A DNA stretch of 64,000 nt from positions 46,084 through 110,083 of the forward strand of contig NZ_JAPNOA010000007.1 in NCBI RefSeq assembly GCF_026626885.1, read 5' to 3'. The notes below the pieces were generated by a model. That model was not told the origin of the DNA and searched no databases. It worked only from the letters and a program-made list of their open reading frames with translations. Shown here piece by piece: positions 34,580 through 43,571 of this stretch. Both the position numbers and the translations under genes were made by a program. Source of the stretch: Parathalassolituus penaei (GTDB lineage Bacteria > Pseudomonadota > Gammaproteobacteria > Pseudomonadales > Oceanobacteraceae). Positions within the stretch are counted from its first letter, which is position 1. Each line of letters begins with the position of its first letter.

Positions 34580-35872
34580 ATGACCCGGATGCTGGAATCT
34601 GTCATCACAACAGACGAGCTGCCCGAATCCACTGAGGTGGTGATTATTGGTGGCGGGATTGTGGGGGTATCCGCTGCGCTGGCTTTGGCGGAGCGTAATA
34701 TCCCGGTGGTGCTGCTGGAAAAAGGCCATATCGGCTGCGAGCAGTCATCACGCAACCTCGGCTGGATTCGTAAAACCAGTCGTCACGCCGAAGATGTGCC
34801 GCTGGCGCAAGCTGCTGATCGAATCTGGGCGACAATGCCGGAGCGGGTAGGCCGCGACGTTGGTTATCGTCAAAACGGCATCATGTTTCTGGCGCCCAAC
34901 GAAGCGGCGCTGGCGGTACATGCAAACTGGTTGAAGTCGGTTGAGTCGCTGTCACTGGGTTCGCGTTTGCTCAGTCAGGCTGAAATCGACCGCAAGATTC
35001 CGGGTGGCAAAGGCAAATGGGCCGGTGCGGTTTATACCGCGTCCGACGGTTATGCCGAAGCGGCGCAGGCTGCCCCGGCCATCGCCAATGCCGCCATGCG
35101 CAAAGGCGCGGTGCTGGTGCAAGGCTGTGCGGTGCGGATGCTCGCCACCAGTGCGGGCAAGGTGTCGGGTGTGATAACCGAAAAAGGCGAAATCCGCTGC
35201 AAACAGGTGTTGCTGGCGGGTGGTGCCTGGTCGCGCCGCTTTCTCGGCAATCATGGGGTTGAACTGCCAACCTTGCCGCTGATTTGCACAGTGCTGCGCA
35301 CCACGCCGATGCAAGGCCCGACGGATATCGCCGCCGGTGGGCCGGACTTCTCGTTCCGCAAACATCAGGACGGTGGTTTTATCATCACCCAGCGTGGTGG
35401 CCTCGATTGCCCGATTGTGCCGGATCACCTGCGCATCGGTATGAAGTATCTCGATCAGCTGGGGCCGAACCGCAAAATGCTGCGTATCCAGCTCGGCAAG
35501 CCATTCCTGCAAGACCTGAAACTGGCGCGGCGCTGGAAGGCCACCGATATAACGCCGTTTGAACAGATGCGGGTGCGCGATCCGGCCGCCAACAACGGGC
35601 TGAATCAGGAAGCGCTGACCAATTTGCGTAATGCCTGGCCGATGTTCGAACAGGCGCAAATCGCTGAAGCCTGGGCGGGCTGGATCGACATTACGCCAGA
35701 CTCAATCCCGGTGATTGACCATGTTCGCTCGATTCCGGGCCTGACCATCGCCACGGGTTTTTCCGGCCATGGATTTGGCACCGGCCCCGCCGCGGGGCAA
35801 CTGGCTGCCGATCTGGTGTGTGGTGGCCCGACCATTGTTGATCCGGCGCCTTACCGGTTTGATCGATTCTGA
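34580..35872 (+). CDS. FAD-dependent amine/amino-acid oxidoreductase (DAO family)
   Basis: 430 aa. N-terminal FAD motif VVIIGGGIVGVSAALALAERNIPVVLLEKG (about residue 20) and C-terminal WAGWIDITPDSIPVIDH...GFSGHGFGTGPAAGQL, typical of DadA/sarcosine-oxidase-like flavoproteins. The start at 34580 has GGAG upstream. Probably oxidises an amine to an imine that the Rid and cyclodeaminase-family neighbours handle; the substrate is unknown (tyramine-like or a D-amino acid are candidates). Confidence 0.85.
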   Translation: MTRMLESVITTDELPESTEVVIIGGGIVGVSAALALAERNIPVVLLEKGHIGCEQSSRNLGWIRKTSRHAEDVPLAQAADRIWATMPERVGRDVGYRQNGIMFLAPNEAALAVHANWLKSVESLSLGSRLLSQAEIDRKIPGGKGKWAGAVYTASDGYAEAAQAAPAIANAAMRKGAVLVQGCAVRMLATSAGKVSGVITEKGEIRCKQVLLAGGAWSRRFLGNHGVELPTLPLICTVLRTTPMQGPTDIAAGGPDFSFRKHQDGGFIITQRGGLDCPIVPDHLRIGMKYLDQLGPNRKMLRIQLGKPFLQDLKLARRWKATDITPFEQMRVRDPAANNGLNQEALTNLRNAWPMFEQAQIAEAWAGWIDITPDSIPVIDHVRSIPGLTIATGFSGHGFGTGPAAGQLAADLVCGGPTIVDPAPYRFDRF

Positions 35873-36167
35873 GCTGGCCAAGAGCGGCCCGAGCGCTCAC
35901 CTGTGGGCGACGTTTCAGAACGTTTAATGCAGCAGATGATTTCACCAATCTGGATGAAAGCGTCTGACGAAGAACGACCCCAAAAATGTGCTGATGGGCT
36001 GTTCTGGCCGAACACCTGTTGCACATCATGTCTTCATGGCGGTGTGAGATAGCGTCACAAAACCTTAACCGTTAAAGTGTCGGGCCTGGTGGAATGCCAG
36101 GCGTAAGAACGCTCTGTCAGCAGGCTCCTCATGGAAGAGATCGGCCGCATAACAACACGAGGTATCC

Positions 36168-37253
36168 ATGAGCACTAAGAACCCATTTTCACTGCTTTTG
36201 AAGACGGTCAGTGTGGCCGCGATTGCAGTTCTTTCCTGGTCGGCACATGCCGAAGAACAGGTCTATCGTCTGACCCTCGCTGAAACCTGGGGTGAAAATA
36301 CCCCGATTCTGGGCGATGCCAGCAAAAACATGGCAAAGCTGGCGAGTGAGATGTCTAACGGTCGTCTGCAGATTCATATCGACTCCGCCAACAAGCACAA
36401 GGCACCGTTTGGTGTGTTCGATATGGTCAAATCTGGCCAGTACGATCTGGGACATTCCAGCTCCTATTACTGGAAGGGCAAGGTTCCGAACACGCTGTTT
36501 TTCTCGTCCATGCCGTTTGGCCTGATGACGACCGAACAGTACGCCTGGTTCTACCGTGGTGGCGGTATGGAGCTGATGCAGGAGGTGTATGCGCCGCATA
36601 ACCTGCTGTCGTTCCCGGGTGGCAACTCCGATATTCAGATGGGTGGCTGGTTCAAGAAGGAAATCAAATCCCTTGCTGACCTGCAGGGCCTGAAGATGCG
36701 TATTCCGGGCTTTGCTGGTGAAGTGTTTGCCCGTGTTGGCGCCAGTCCGGTGAACATTGCTCCGGGTGAAATGTTCACCGCTCTGGAACGTGGCACCATT
36801 GATGCTGCCGAGTGGGTAGGGCCTGCGTTCGACCTGCGTATGGGTCTGCAGAAAATTGCGCCGTTCTACTACACCGCGTGGCACGAGCCGGGTTCTGAAA
36901 CCCAGTTCCTGGTGAACAAGAAGAAGTGGGAAACCCTGCCAAAAGATCTGCAGGTGATTCTGGAAACCGCCTTCCGCGTGTCCGCCTTCGATATGTACGT
37001 GCAAGCGATTGATGCCAACGCCGTCGCATGGGAACAGATGCGTAAGGAAAACCCGGAAGTGCAGGTTCGTGATTTCCCGGAAGATGTGATGAACGCCATG
37101 CGTACCGCCAACAAGGAGTTGCTGGCTGAACTGGCGCAGAAAGATGAGCTGGCCAAACGCATCATCGATTCTCAGGATGCCTACCTGAAAAAAGTCCGCG
37201 CCTGGACCGATATTTCTACCAAAGCGTATCTCGAAACCAGCAAGGTTGAGTGA
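36168..37253 (+). CDS. TRAP transporter substrate-binding protein (DctP family)
   Basis: 361 aa with a Sec signal peptide (cleavage likely after SAHA, residue 28) and the DctP signature stretch SLADLQGLKMRIPGFAGEVFARVGASPVNIAPGEMFTALERGTIDAAEWVGP. The periplasmic protein captures an organic solute. The DctQ and DctM membrane subunits are not in the window, so it must pair with a distant TRAP permease or be an extracytoplasmic sensor. It is 295 bp after the oxidase, with its own leader containing the hairpin GCCTGG-N7-CCAGGC, and is followed by a strong terminator. Confidence 0.9.
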   Translation: MSTKNPFSLLLKTVSVAAIAVLSWSAHAEEQVYRLTLAETWGENTPILGDASKNMAKLASEMSNGRLQIHIDSANKHKAPFGVFDMVKSGQYDLGHSSSYYWKGKVPNTLFFSSMPFGLMTTEQYAWFYRGGGMELMQEVYAPHNLLSFPGGNSDIQMGGWFKKEIKSLADLQGLKMRIPGFAGEVFARVGASPVNIAPGEMFTALERGTIDAAEWVGPAFDLRMGLQKIAPFYYTAWHEPGSETQFLVNKKKWETLPKDLQVILETAFRVSAFDMYVQAIDANAVAWEQMRKENPEVQVRDFPEDVMNAMRTANKELLAELAQKDELAKRIIDSQDAYLKKVRAWTDISTKAYLETSKVE

Positions 37254-37321
37254 TACCGCAAGGCGGGTAGGCAGTGGGTGCGGATATAACGCCGCACTCG
37301 CAGAGTGCCCGACCGCCACAC

Positions 37322-37357
37322 AAGCCCGCCTGGTGCAAACCGGCGGGCTTTTCTTTT
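37322..37357 (+). terminator. Rho-independent terminator after the TRAP gene
   Basis: AAGCCCGCC (37322-37330) pairs perfectly with GGCGGGCTT (37342-37350), followed by TTCTTTT. Confidence 0.9.
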
Positions 37358-37432
37358 GGCCTCGCCCGCAGAAACCGTTACAGTGTTCGGCTTGTTAACA
37401 CTTGTGACCACAACCTTGTTCTGGGGCTATCC

Positions 37433-38245
37433 ATGAAAGCAGAGAATTTTTCACTGGCCGATTATTTCCGTCGCATCGGTTTTACCGGCACTCCATCCGC
37501 CAGTATCGAAACCGTGGCCGGGATGATGCGTTGCCAGCTGTTTTCGGTGCCGTTCGAGAATCTCGATGTGCAGGCGGGCAAGGTGGTGTCGCTGGTGCCG
37601 GAGGATATTGTCAGCAAGATCGTCGGCGATCAGCCAACCACGCGCGGTCGTGGTGGTTACTGTTACGAGGTCAACGGCCTGTTCGCCATGGCGCTGGAGG
37701 CGTTGGGGATTCCCTGGCAGTTCGTGGCGGCGCGGCCGATGTTTTATCCGGTGCGGCGGCCGAAAACCCATGCGGCGATTGTGGTGACGCTGAACGGTGA
37801 GCAATGGCTGTGTGATCTCGGTTTTGGCAGTTACGGCATTCGTGCACCGATGAATCTGGCGGTACTGGATACCGAAGTCCGGCAGGATCAGGATACCTTT
37901 ATGCTGACTCGCGACGGTGATCAGGGTTATCTGCTGCAGGCGCTGGTGCAGGGCGAGTGGGCCAGGCAGTACGCCTTTGATCTGTATGCGCCGGAGTGGG
38001 TGGATTTTGCACCGGCCAATTTCATGAACTCCACCCATCCCGATACCATTTTTGTGCAGAAGCCGCTGGTGGTGCTGTTTAATCCGGACGGCCGTTCGAT
38101 CCTGCTGGGCGACCAGCTCAAGGAAGTAACGGCGGGAGAGGTGTCGCAGTCGGTGGTTGCTGCGGCTGACTACGATGCGGTGCTGGCCCGGCGTTTCGGT
38201 TTACCGGGGCTGATCCGGGCTGGCAGGGTGTCGGGTGATTGCTGA
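37433..38245 (+). CDS. nat: Arylamine N-acetyltransferase
   Basis: 270 aa with the full NAT triad: Cys77 in RGRGGYCYEVNGLF, His113 in KTHAAIVV and Asp128 in WLCDLGFG. It transfers acetyl from acetyl-CoA to arylamines, arylhydrazines or similar compounds. The first Met of the coding-like sequence is at 37433. Its stop overlaps the start of the next GNAT gene (TGATG). Confidence 0.92.
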   Translation: MKAENFSLADYFRRIGFTGTPSASIETVAGMMRCQLFSVPFENLDVQAGKVVSLVPEDIVSKIVGDQPTTRGRGGYCYEVNGLFAMALEALGIPWQFVAARPMFYPVRRPKTHAAIVVTLNGEQWLCDLGFGSYGIRAPMNLAVLDTEVRQDQDTFMLTRDGDQGYLLQALVQGEWARQYAFDLYAPEWVDFAPANFMNSTHPDTIFVQKPLVVLFNPDGRSILLGDQLKEVTAGEVSQSVVAAADYDAVLARRFGLPGLIRAGRVSGDC

Positions 38246-38769
38246 TGTCGTCGGTTGAACAGAACAGCCTTGTGGCCGAATTGCAACTCAGGCCGTTTGT
38301 CGAGGCTGACCGGGAGCAGCTGGTGGATTATCTGAATCGCCCGCAGGTCAGCCATTATCTGTCTGACCGTATTCCGCAGCCGTACCGGATGGCGGATGCC
38401 GACTGGTGGGTGCGGGAGGGCAGCCATGCGGGTTACACGCGGGCCATTGAGGTTGACGGTGTACTGGTGGGTTGTGTCGGTGCTGATCCTGGCCAGTTTG
38501 AGTTCCGTTATACGGCGGAAGCAGGGTACTGGCTGGCGGATGATTATTGGGGGCGTGGCTATGCCACTCAGGCTCTGGGTTTGCTGATCGCCGAACTGCA
38601 GAGCCAGACTGACCTGCAACGTCTGCAAGCGATGGTATTCGTGGGCAATGAGGCTTCGGTGCGGGTGCTGCAACGCTGCGGTTTTGTGCAGGAAGCACAC
38701 TTGAGGAAAGCGGTGTTCAAACACGGACAGTTTGCTGATGCGCTGCTGTTCGGGCGTCTGTTGCGCTGA
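38245..38769 (+). CDS. GNAT-family acetyltransferase, RimJ/RimL type
   Basis: 174 aa with LQLRPFVEADREQLVDYLNRP near the N-terminus, the acetyl-CoA region GYWLADDYWGRGYATQALG and the C-terminal NEASVRVLQRCGFVQEAHLRKA, characteristic of the RimJ/RimL/SpeG-like branch. Start ATG 38245 overlaps the NAT stop; a TTG at 38239 is possible. The two transferases are one operon. Confidence 0.87.
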   Translation: MSSVEQNSLVAELQLRPFVEADREQLVDYLNRPQVSHYLSDRIPQPYRMADADWWVREGSHAGYTRAIEVDGVLVGCVGADPGQFEFRYTAEAGYWLADDYWGRGYATQALGLLIAELQSQTDLQRLQAMVFVGNEASVRVLQRCGFVQEAHLRKAVFKHGQFADALLFGRLLR

Positions 38770-39223
38770 GGTGCTGGCTGTTGCGGATGTCGTTGGCAGG
38801 CGCATCGGAGCCGTTTTAATCAGATCAAAGGTGAGCGGTCGATGACCGCGAAAGCCCTGAGGCTGGCGAACGCGTCGCGCTCACAGCCTGCCTTGATAAC
38901 CACCGAATTGCTATCGGGGTCATGGACCCCTCGCTACAAGAATTTGCCTCGCCACAAGAATTTGCCTCGCTACAAGAATTTGCCCTGGAACAAGACTCAG
39001 CCCAGGCACCAACTTCCGACCCGGTGTGGTCTGAGGACTGTTCATCCGCTCAATTTGCGCAGCCATGCACTGGGCGCCCCGGACCGCTTCTGTACGAGGG
39101 TAAGTTAATGGGATTGCGACGTAACGCTTCTTATGATTGTGAATATCTTCCACTAATGTTGTATTTATGGAAAATTTTCAACCATAATCAACGGGTCGGC
39201 TGTTACTCCATCAGGAGGGCTTT
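38770..39223. other. 454-bp region with short tandem repeat, no gene called
   Basis: Contains the hairpin GGGGTC-ATG-GACCCC near 38916 and three 18-bp units CTCGCYACAAGAATTTGC at 38930-38983 (a fourth is degenerate). Frames across the repeat give a six-residue peptide repeat but no ribosome site or conserved protein, so no CDS is called. The last ~100 bp are AT-rich and probably hold the toxin-antitoxin promoter. Confidence 0.4.
38930..38983 (+). repeat. 18-bp unit repeated three times
   Basis: CTCGCTACAAGAATTTGC, CTCGCCACAAGAATTTGC, CTCGCTACAAGAATTTGC back to back, differing at one base. Confidence 0.85.
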
Positions 39224-39631
39224 ATGCTCAACAACGCTCAAACCCATCAGGCGGCATCCACCATGGCTGCCGCCGGATTGCTGTGGCTGGAGCAGCAATC
39301 CGTCCGTGAACGCTGGAATCTGAGTCAGGAAGACATGGCCACCCTGCTGGGTGGCATGAGCAAACGTACCGTCAGTAACTGGCTGGATAAGGCCCGCAGT
39401 CATCATCAGGTGGATGTGCCCGGTGATACGCTGGAGCGGCTGTCGCTGTTGCTGGGCATTGATAAAAGTCTGGCCCTGACTGCTCCAGCGGGGCATCGCT
39501 ACGAGTTTTTCAGCCGTCCCAATCAGGCGCCCCTGTTCGAGGGTGAATCCATCAAGGAATACCTGCTAAAGCGCCAGACCATGCTGGCGCTGTACAGGGT
39601 GCGGAGGTATCTGGATGCTCGACGGGGTTGA
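39224..39631 (+). CDS. Xre/MbcA/ParS-family antitoxin
   Basis: 135 aa with an N-terminal helix-turn-helix (LSQEDMATLLGGMSKRTVSNWLDKA) and a C-terminal toxin-binding part of the Xre/MbcA/ParS type (LYRVRRYLDARRG). AGGAGG stands eight bases before the ATG. It should bind and neutralise the RES toxin encoded directly downstream and repress their common promoter. The C-terminus overlaps the toxin start by 17 bp. Confidence 0.87.
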   Translation: MLNNAQTHQAASTMAAAGLLWLEQQSVRERWNLSQEDMATLLGGMSKRTVSNWLDKARSHHQVDVPGDTLERLSLLLGIDKSLALTAPAGHRYEFFSRPNQAPLFEGESIKEYLLKRQTMLALYRVRRYLDARRG

Positions 39632-40277
39632 GAAACTGCGGCCGTCCTGGAAACACTACCGGGTCGTACACTCCAAATATCCGCCGGAAAACCTGTTCGA
39701 CGAGGATGATGAAACCAACTTCCTGCTGGGCGAACTTGAAAGTCTGACCTCCGAACGCATCCATAACTGGCGTTCTTTTATCCATCCTGATGATTTTCGC
39801 CACGGCAGCGGTTGGGGCGCGGTGATGGCGTCTTTTTGTTATCCGCGGGCCGGGCGTTTCTCGACCGATGAGCAGGGTTCCTATTATTGCGCCTCCAGTG
39901 AGGTCGCGGCCTTGCGGGAGTGGGCGCATCATGTGCAACGCTTCTGGCATGACGATATGAAGTTTAGCGATGACGCTTCGGCCACCGTTCGCTGTTACAC
40001 CGGCAATTTTGAACAGCCGCTGCTGGATGTTCGCGACATGGCCGAGGCACACACGGTGGATGATTACGGCGTATCCCAGGCGTTGGCAGCGCTGGCCCGT
40101 CAGCGTCATGAACATGGCATTCTGTATCGCTCGGTGCGTTCGCCCGGTGATGAATGTGCGGCGTTGTTGCGGCCATCAGCGAGCACGGCGGTGACCCAGA
40201 GTTGCCATTACACCCTGATTTTTGATGGTCGCCGGTTTGTGTCGTTTGCGCGGCTGGGGGAGTTTCGGCAGCTTTAA
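39615..40277 (+). CDS. RES-domain toxin (NAD+ phosphorylase family)
   Basis: 220 aa RES protein; characteristic stretches are YRVVHSKYPPENLF at the start, GRFSTDEQGSYYCASSEVAALRE in the middle and HGILYRSVRSPGDECAALL toward the end. RES toxins degrade NAD+ and stop growth until the partner antitoxin is restored. The gene starts inside the antitoxin gene with CGGAGG as ribosome site. The order antitoxin-toxin is standard for Xre-RES type II modules. Confidence 0.88.
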   Translation: MLDGVEKLRPSWKHYRVVHSKYPPENLFDEDDETNFLLGELESLTSERIHNWRSFIHPDDFRHGSGWGAVMASFCYPRAGRFSTDEQGSYYCASSEVAALREWAHHVQRFWHDDMKFSDDASATVRCYTGNFEQPLLDVRDMAEAHTVDDYGVSQALAALARQRHEHGILYRSVRSPGDECAALLRPSASTAVTQSCHYTLIFDGRRFVSFARLGEFRQL

Positions 40278-40395
40278 TGCTGCCTCACATTGGCAAATTG
40301 GCTGTCGGACTGGCTGTCCGTTGACGACAGCAGGAAGGCGCGGGTGGCATAAGGTTCGAAACGCTTTCCACCCGCCGAGATGCGCTGACGGCCGG

Positions 40396-41124
40396 TTACA
40401 TGTGAACCTTGATCAGTGCGCTGATGGTGTCTTCGTCGAATTGAGTACCGTACTTGTTGTGCCATGAGCTGTATTCGATACCCACCTTGAACTTGTTGCT
40501 GTAGCCCAGCAGTGGGCCGAGGTCGTAGGTCAGCTGCGGGTTGAAGTTGAAGCTCGACAGGTGGTCGTCGCTGCCGGTGGAGTAGTCGATATAACCTTCA
40601 AAAGCGGCCTGGCCCCAGTTGGCACCGTAGGTCAGGGTCAGCTGGTGGTCGCTGTCGACGCCGTTGTCGTTCTTGCAGTAGTACCAGGTGGCGCTGGCGT
40701 AGTTCATACCCGGAATGGCGAGGTCTGCGCCGAGGCCGTACAGGTAGTTGTCCTGGCTGAAGCCGGAGGAGGTTGAGCCGGATTCCGCGGTGAACGCCAG
40801 GTTGATGTTTTTAACCACACCGCCCTGAAACTGGGTCAGGAAGAACTTGGGTGAAAATTCGCTGTAGGTTGCGCGGAAGTTGTTGTCGCCCTGGTCGCGG
40901 TCCATAAAGAAGAACAGGCCGCCCCAGCTGTAACCCGACACGTGTTCAACGGTGTAGGTGGTCAGGCCGTAATCCTTGTTGGACTGTGGCCAGTCGGCGG
41001 AGTCGATCTTGAAGTCGCCACCCATCAGCACAGAGATGCTGTTATCGGAGAAAAAACGCTCGGCGTGAGCGGAAGGAACAATAGCAGCAGCGCTGATGGC
41101 CAGGGCCAGGATCTTGTGGTTCAT
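40396..41124 (-). CDS. tsx: Tsx/OmpK-family nucleoside outer-membrane channel
   Basis: 242 aa with a signal peptide (cleaved after PSAHA) and an alternating beta-strand pattern ending in the aromatic-containing strand TISALIKVHM. Sequence features (FFSDNSISVLMGG, GGLFFFMDRDQGD) fit the Tsx/OmpK channel family, which lets nucleosides cross the outer membrane. It stands next to purine genes, and two RutR-like boxes lie upstream at 41208 and 41246, so it is probably part of the purine regulon. Confidence 0.85.
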   Translation of the reverse strand: MNHKILALAISAAAIVPSAHAERFFSDNSISVLMGGDFKIDSADWPQSNKDYGLTTYTVEHVSGYSWGGLFFFMDRDQGDNNFRATYSEFSPKFFLTQFQGGVVKNINLAFTAESGSTSSGFSQDNYLYGLGADLAIPGMNYASATWYYCKNDNGVDSDHQLTLTYGANWGQAAFEGYIDYSTGSDDHLSSFNFNPQLTYDLGPLLGYSNKFKVGIEYSSWHNKYGTQFDEDTISALIKVHM

Positions 41125-41207
41125 GCTCTTTTTACTCTCTCGGTTCTTGAATGAAAGGGGTTCCACAGGCGGGTGTGGTATCGCTCCGGTTCGTTCTGGT
41201 TAAAAAG

Positions 41208-41223
41208 TTGACCGGTTGGACAG
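41208..41223. promoter_or_regulatory. RutR-like operator, tsx box 1
   Basis: TTGACCGGTTGGACAG, close to the known RutR site TTGACCANNTGGTCAA. Paired with a second box 38 bp away. Confidence 0.55.
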
Positions 41224-41245
41224 TGGTTGTAACAAGAGCAATTTC

Positions 41246-41261
41246 ATGACCACTTGGACAG
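41246..41261. promoter_or_regulatory. RutR-like operator, tsx box 2
   Basis: ATGACCACTTGGACAG, sharing TGACC-N4-GGACAG with box 1. The 38-bp pitch is almost the same as that of the permease pair (39 bp). Confidence 0.55.
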
Positions 41262-41643
41262 GTTTTGTGACGATTGTATGAATCGCCATCTTTGTTAAGT
41301 GAACAATGGGTTTCGGTGGCAGAAAGCGGGGAACCAAAGCGAAAAAACGGGCTGCAGGCCTTGTATTGTGCGGTTGTTTTATAACCAGCTATGGGTGTAA
41401 CGATTCAGGCCAGAATAACGATGGTCGGGATTGGTGCGAACCAACAGGCGGTTGGCACCGGGATGGCGCATGTTGTGCAAAGCGTAAAAGAGGTTTTGAG
41501 CAGAACGGGATGTTCGGGCGAGTAAGGCAGGCTGATTTGGCCAGCAGGGTTACAAGGGAAAGGCAAAAATACAGGTTTTATGGTGTCGGGCAGGGCGGGC
41601 TGCCGGGCGGGTCAGGAGAACAGCCCGGCGCTTATGGTGTGTA

Positions 41644-42141
41644 TCAGCGGCGCTCGGCCAGCGGTGTGGAGAAGGTGTATTCCATATCCCACGGGAAACG
41701 AATCCAGGTGTCCTGGCTCACTTCGGTGATGTAGGTATCGACCAGATCAACGCCGGCCGGTTTGGCATAAATCGTCGCCAGATGCGCTTTCGGCAACAGG
41801 TCGCGCACGTAGCGGGCGGTTTTACCGGTATCAACCAGATCATCCACCAGCAACATGCCTTCACCATCACCCTCCACGCCTTTTAACAGCTGGATATTGC
41901 CCTGCACCGACTGGGTGGCGTCATCGCCGGTGGATTTGTAGCTGGTCACACAAATGGTGTCGATCAGGCGAATATCCAGCTCGCGCGCCAGAATCGCCGC
42001 CGGAACCAGGCCGCCACGGGTAATCACGATGATGCCTTTCCAGGGGCCTTTGTTCAGCAAACGCAGCGACAAGGCGCGGGCATTGCGATGCAGTTCTTCC
42101 CAGCTGACCGGGTAATCCATGGAATATTTGAGATCGGGCAT
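41644..42141 (-). CDS. gpt: Xanthine-guanine phosphoribosyltransferase
   Basis: 165 aa type I PRTase with the PRPP loop [14 protein letters not shown] and the N-terminal [22 protein letters not shown] of the Gpt family. Converts guanine, xanthine and less well hypoxanthine to nucleotides. It is 40 bp after the 8-oxoguanine deaminase gene, as the last gene of the nup operon, giving a salvage branch beside the catabolic one. Confidence 0.93.
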   Translation of the reverse strand: MPDLKYSMDYPVSWEELHRNARALSLRLLNKGPWKGIIVITRGGLVPAAILARELDIRLIDTICVTSYKSTGDDATQSVQGNIQLLKGVEGDGEGMLLVDDLVDTGKTARYVRDLLPKAHLATIYAKPAGVDLVDTYITEVSQDTWIRFPWDMEYTFSTPLAERR

Positions 42142-42181
42142 AGCAGTGTCCTCGATATGTCCTCAAGTGAGTGCAGGCCTA

Positions 42182-43543
42182 TCAGGCCAGTGCTTTGGCT
42201 GCCAGAGCATTGGCGGCGTGTTGGTGGCTGGCGCGTAACTGGCGAATATCCAGCCCCGGAATTTCCCCGTGTTGTACTTTCCACTGGCCAGCGACCATCA
42301 CGTAGTCGGCCTTGTGTGCACCACACAGCAGCAAGGCGGCCAGTGGGTCGTGGCTGCCGGAAAAGCGCAGTTCATCCAGTGTAAACAACGCCAGGTCGGC
42401 CTGTTTGCCTACCGCCAACGTGCCAACATCGGCACGCCCCAATACCGCGGCAGAACCCTGGGTCGCCCAGCGCAGGGCATCCTTATGCGTGACGTTTGAC
42501 GAGCCGTATTTCAGGCGCTGCAGGTACATCGCCTGACGGGCTTCCTGAATCAGGTTTGAGCAATCGTTGGAAGCCGAACCGTCCACACCAATCCCCACCG
42601 GGCTACCGGCGGCTTCCAGATCTTTGACCGGGCAGATGCCGGAGGCCAGCATCATGTTGGAACTCGGGCAGTGGCAGATACCAACACCGGCGCGACCCAG
42701 TCGCTGGATTTCCGAGGCATCAAAGTGAATGCCGTGAGCCAGCCAGGTGCGGTTGTTCAGCCAGTTCACACTTTCCAGATAATCGACGGTACGCAGGCCA
42801 AACATCTTTTCGCAGAACGCTTCTTCGTCGAGGGTTTCGGCCAGATGGGTGTGCAGGCGTACATGGTGTTTTTGCGCCAATTCGGCGCTGGCGATCATGA
42901 TGTCGCGGGTGACGGAAAACGGTGAGCACGGGGCGAGGGCAATCTGCACCATCGAACCTTCGGAGGCATCGTGGTAAAGGCTGATCAGGCGTTCGCTGTC
43001 GGCCATAATTTCATCTTCGGTCTGCACCACATGCTGCGGTGGCAGGCCGCCGTTATCCTTGCCGAGGCTCATGGAGCCGCGAGTCAGGGTCACACGAATA
43101 CCCACTTCCTGCGCGGCCTGAACCTGCACGTCGATGGCGTTCGGGAATGTCTGCGGGAACAGGTAATGATGGTCGGCGGCGGTGGTGCAGCCGGACAGCA
43201 ATAATTCGGTCAGCGCCAGCCGCGTGGCCTGATGTAGCATCTCCGGTTCCAGCCCGGCCCATACCGGATACAGGGTTTGTAACCAGGGGAACAGCTCTTT
43301 GTTAAGCGCCGCTGGCAGGGCGCGGGTCAGGGTCTGATAGAAGTGGTGGTGGGTGTTGATCAGCCCCGGAATCACCACATGCTGGCTGGCATCGAATTTT
43401 TCATCGAAATGGGTTGGGTGCTGGCCAGCGGCCAGGGTTTCGATGATCTTGCCATTGCGAATCACCAGACCGCCACGACAGTCTTCGTGAGTGTTGGTAT
43501 GGATTGCCAGCGGGTTGGCAATCCAGAGGGCTTTGTTGTTCAT
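42182..43543 (-). CDS. 8-oxoguanine deaminase (amidohydrolase superfamily)
   Basis: About 453 aa from ATG 43543 (MNNKALWIANPLAIH); ATG 43558 is possible. Zinc amidohydrolase motifs: PGLINTHHHFYQTLTRALP, HTHLAETLDEEAF, GICHCPSSNMML and GIGVDGSASNDCSN. Length and sequence match the family converting 8-oxoguanine to urate, also annotated as hydroxydechloroatrazine ethylaminohydrolase. In this cluster it gives a direct entry of oxidised guanine into the urate route. Confidence 0.85.
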   Translation of the reverse strand: MNNKALWIANPLAIHTNTHEDCRGGLVIRNGKIIETLAAGQHPTHFDEKFDASQHVVIPGLINTHHHFYQTLTRALPAALNKELFPWLQTLYPVWAGLEPEMLHQATRLALTELLLSGCTTAADHHYLFPQTFPNAIDVQVQAAQEVGIRVTLTRGSMSLGKDNGGLPPQHVVQTEDEIMADSERLISLYHDASEGSMVQIALAPCSPFSVTRDIMIASAELAQKHHVRLHTHLAETLDEEAFCEKMFGLRTVDYLESVNWLNNRTWLAHGIHFDASEIQRLGRAGVGICHCPSSNMMLASGICPVKDLEAAGSPVGIGVDGSASNDCSNLIQEARQAMYLQRLKYGSSNVTHKDALRWATQGSAAVLGRADVGTLAVGKQADLALFTLDELRFSGSHDPLAALLLCGAHKADYVMVAGQWKVQHGEIPGLDIRQLRASHQHAANALAAKALA

Positions 43544-43571
43544 TGTGTGCTCGTTCATACAGGAATCGGAT

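Larger units (their letters stand above)
41125..41643. other. 519-bp intergenic region with tsx control sites
   Basis: No gene called. It contains two 16-bp operator-like boxes (41208-41223 and 41246-41261). A frame at 41306-41734 overlaps the 3' end of gpt on the other strand, is Cys/Gly-rich and looks like a shadow. Confidence 0.5.

Noticed and set aside
38842..39323. Two overlapping frames encoding a KNLPR-type peptide repeat
   Set aside because: Produced by an 18-bp tandem repeat; no ribosome site or conserved domain.
41306..41734. Plus-strand frame of 142 codons before and over the gpt 3' end
   Set aside because: Overlaps a certain gene on the other strand, odd composition, no family likeness.
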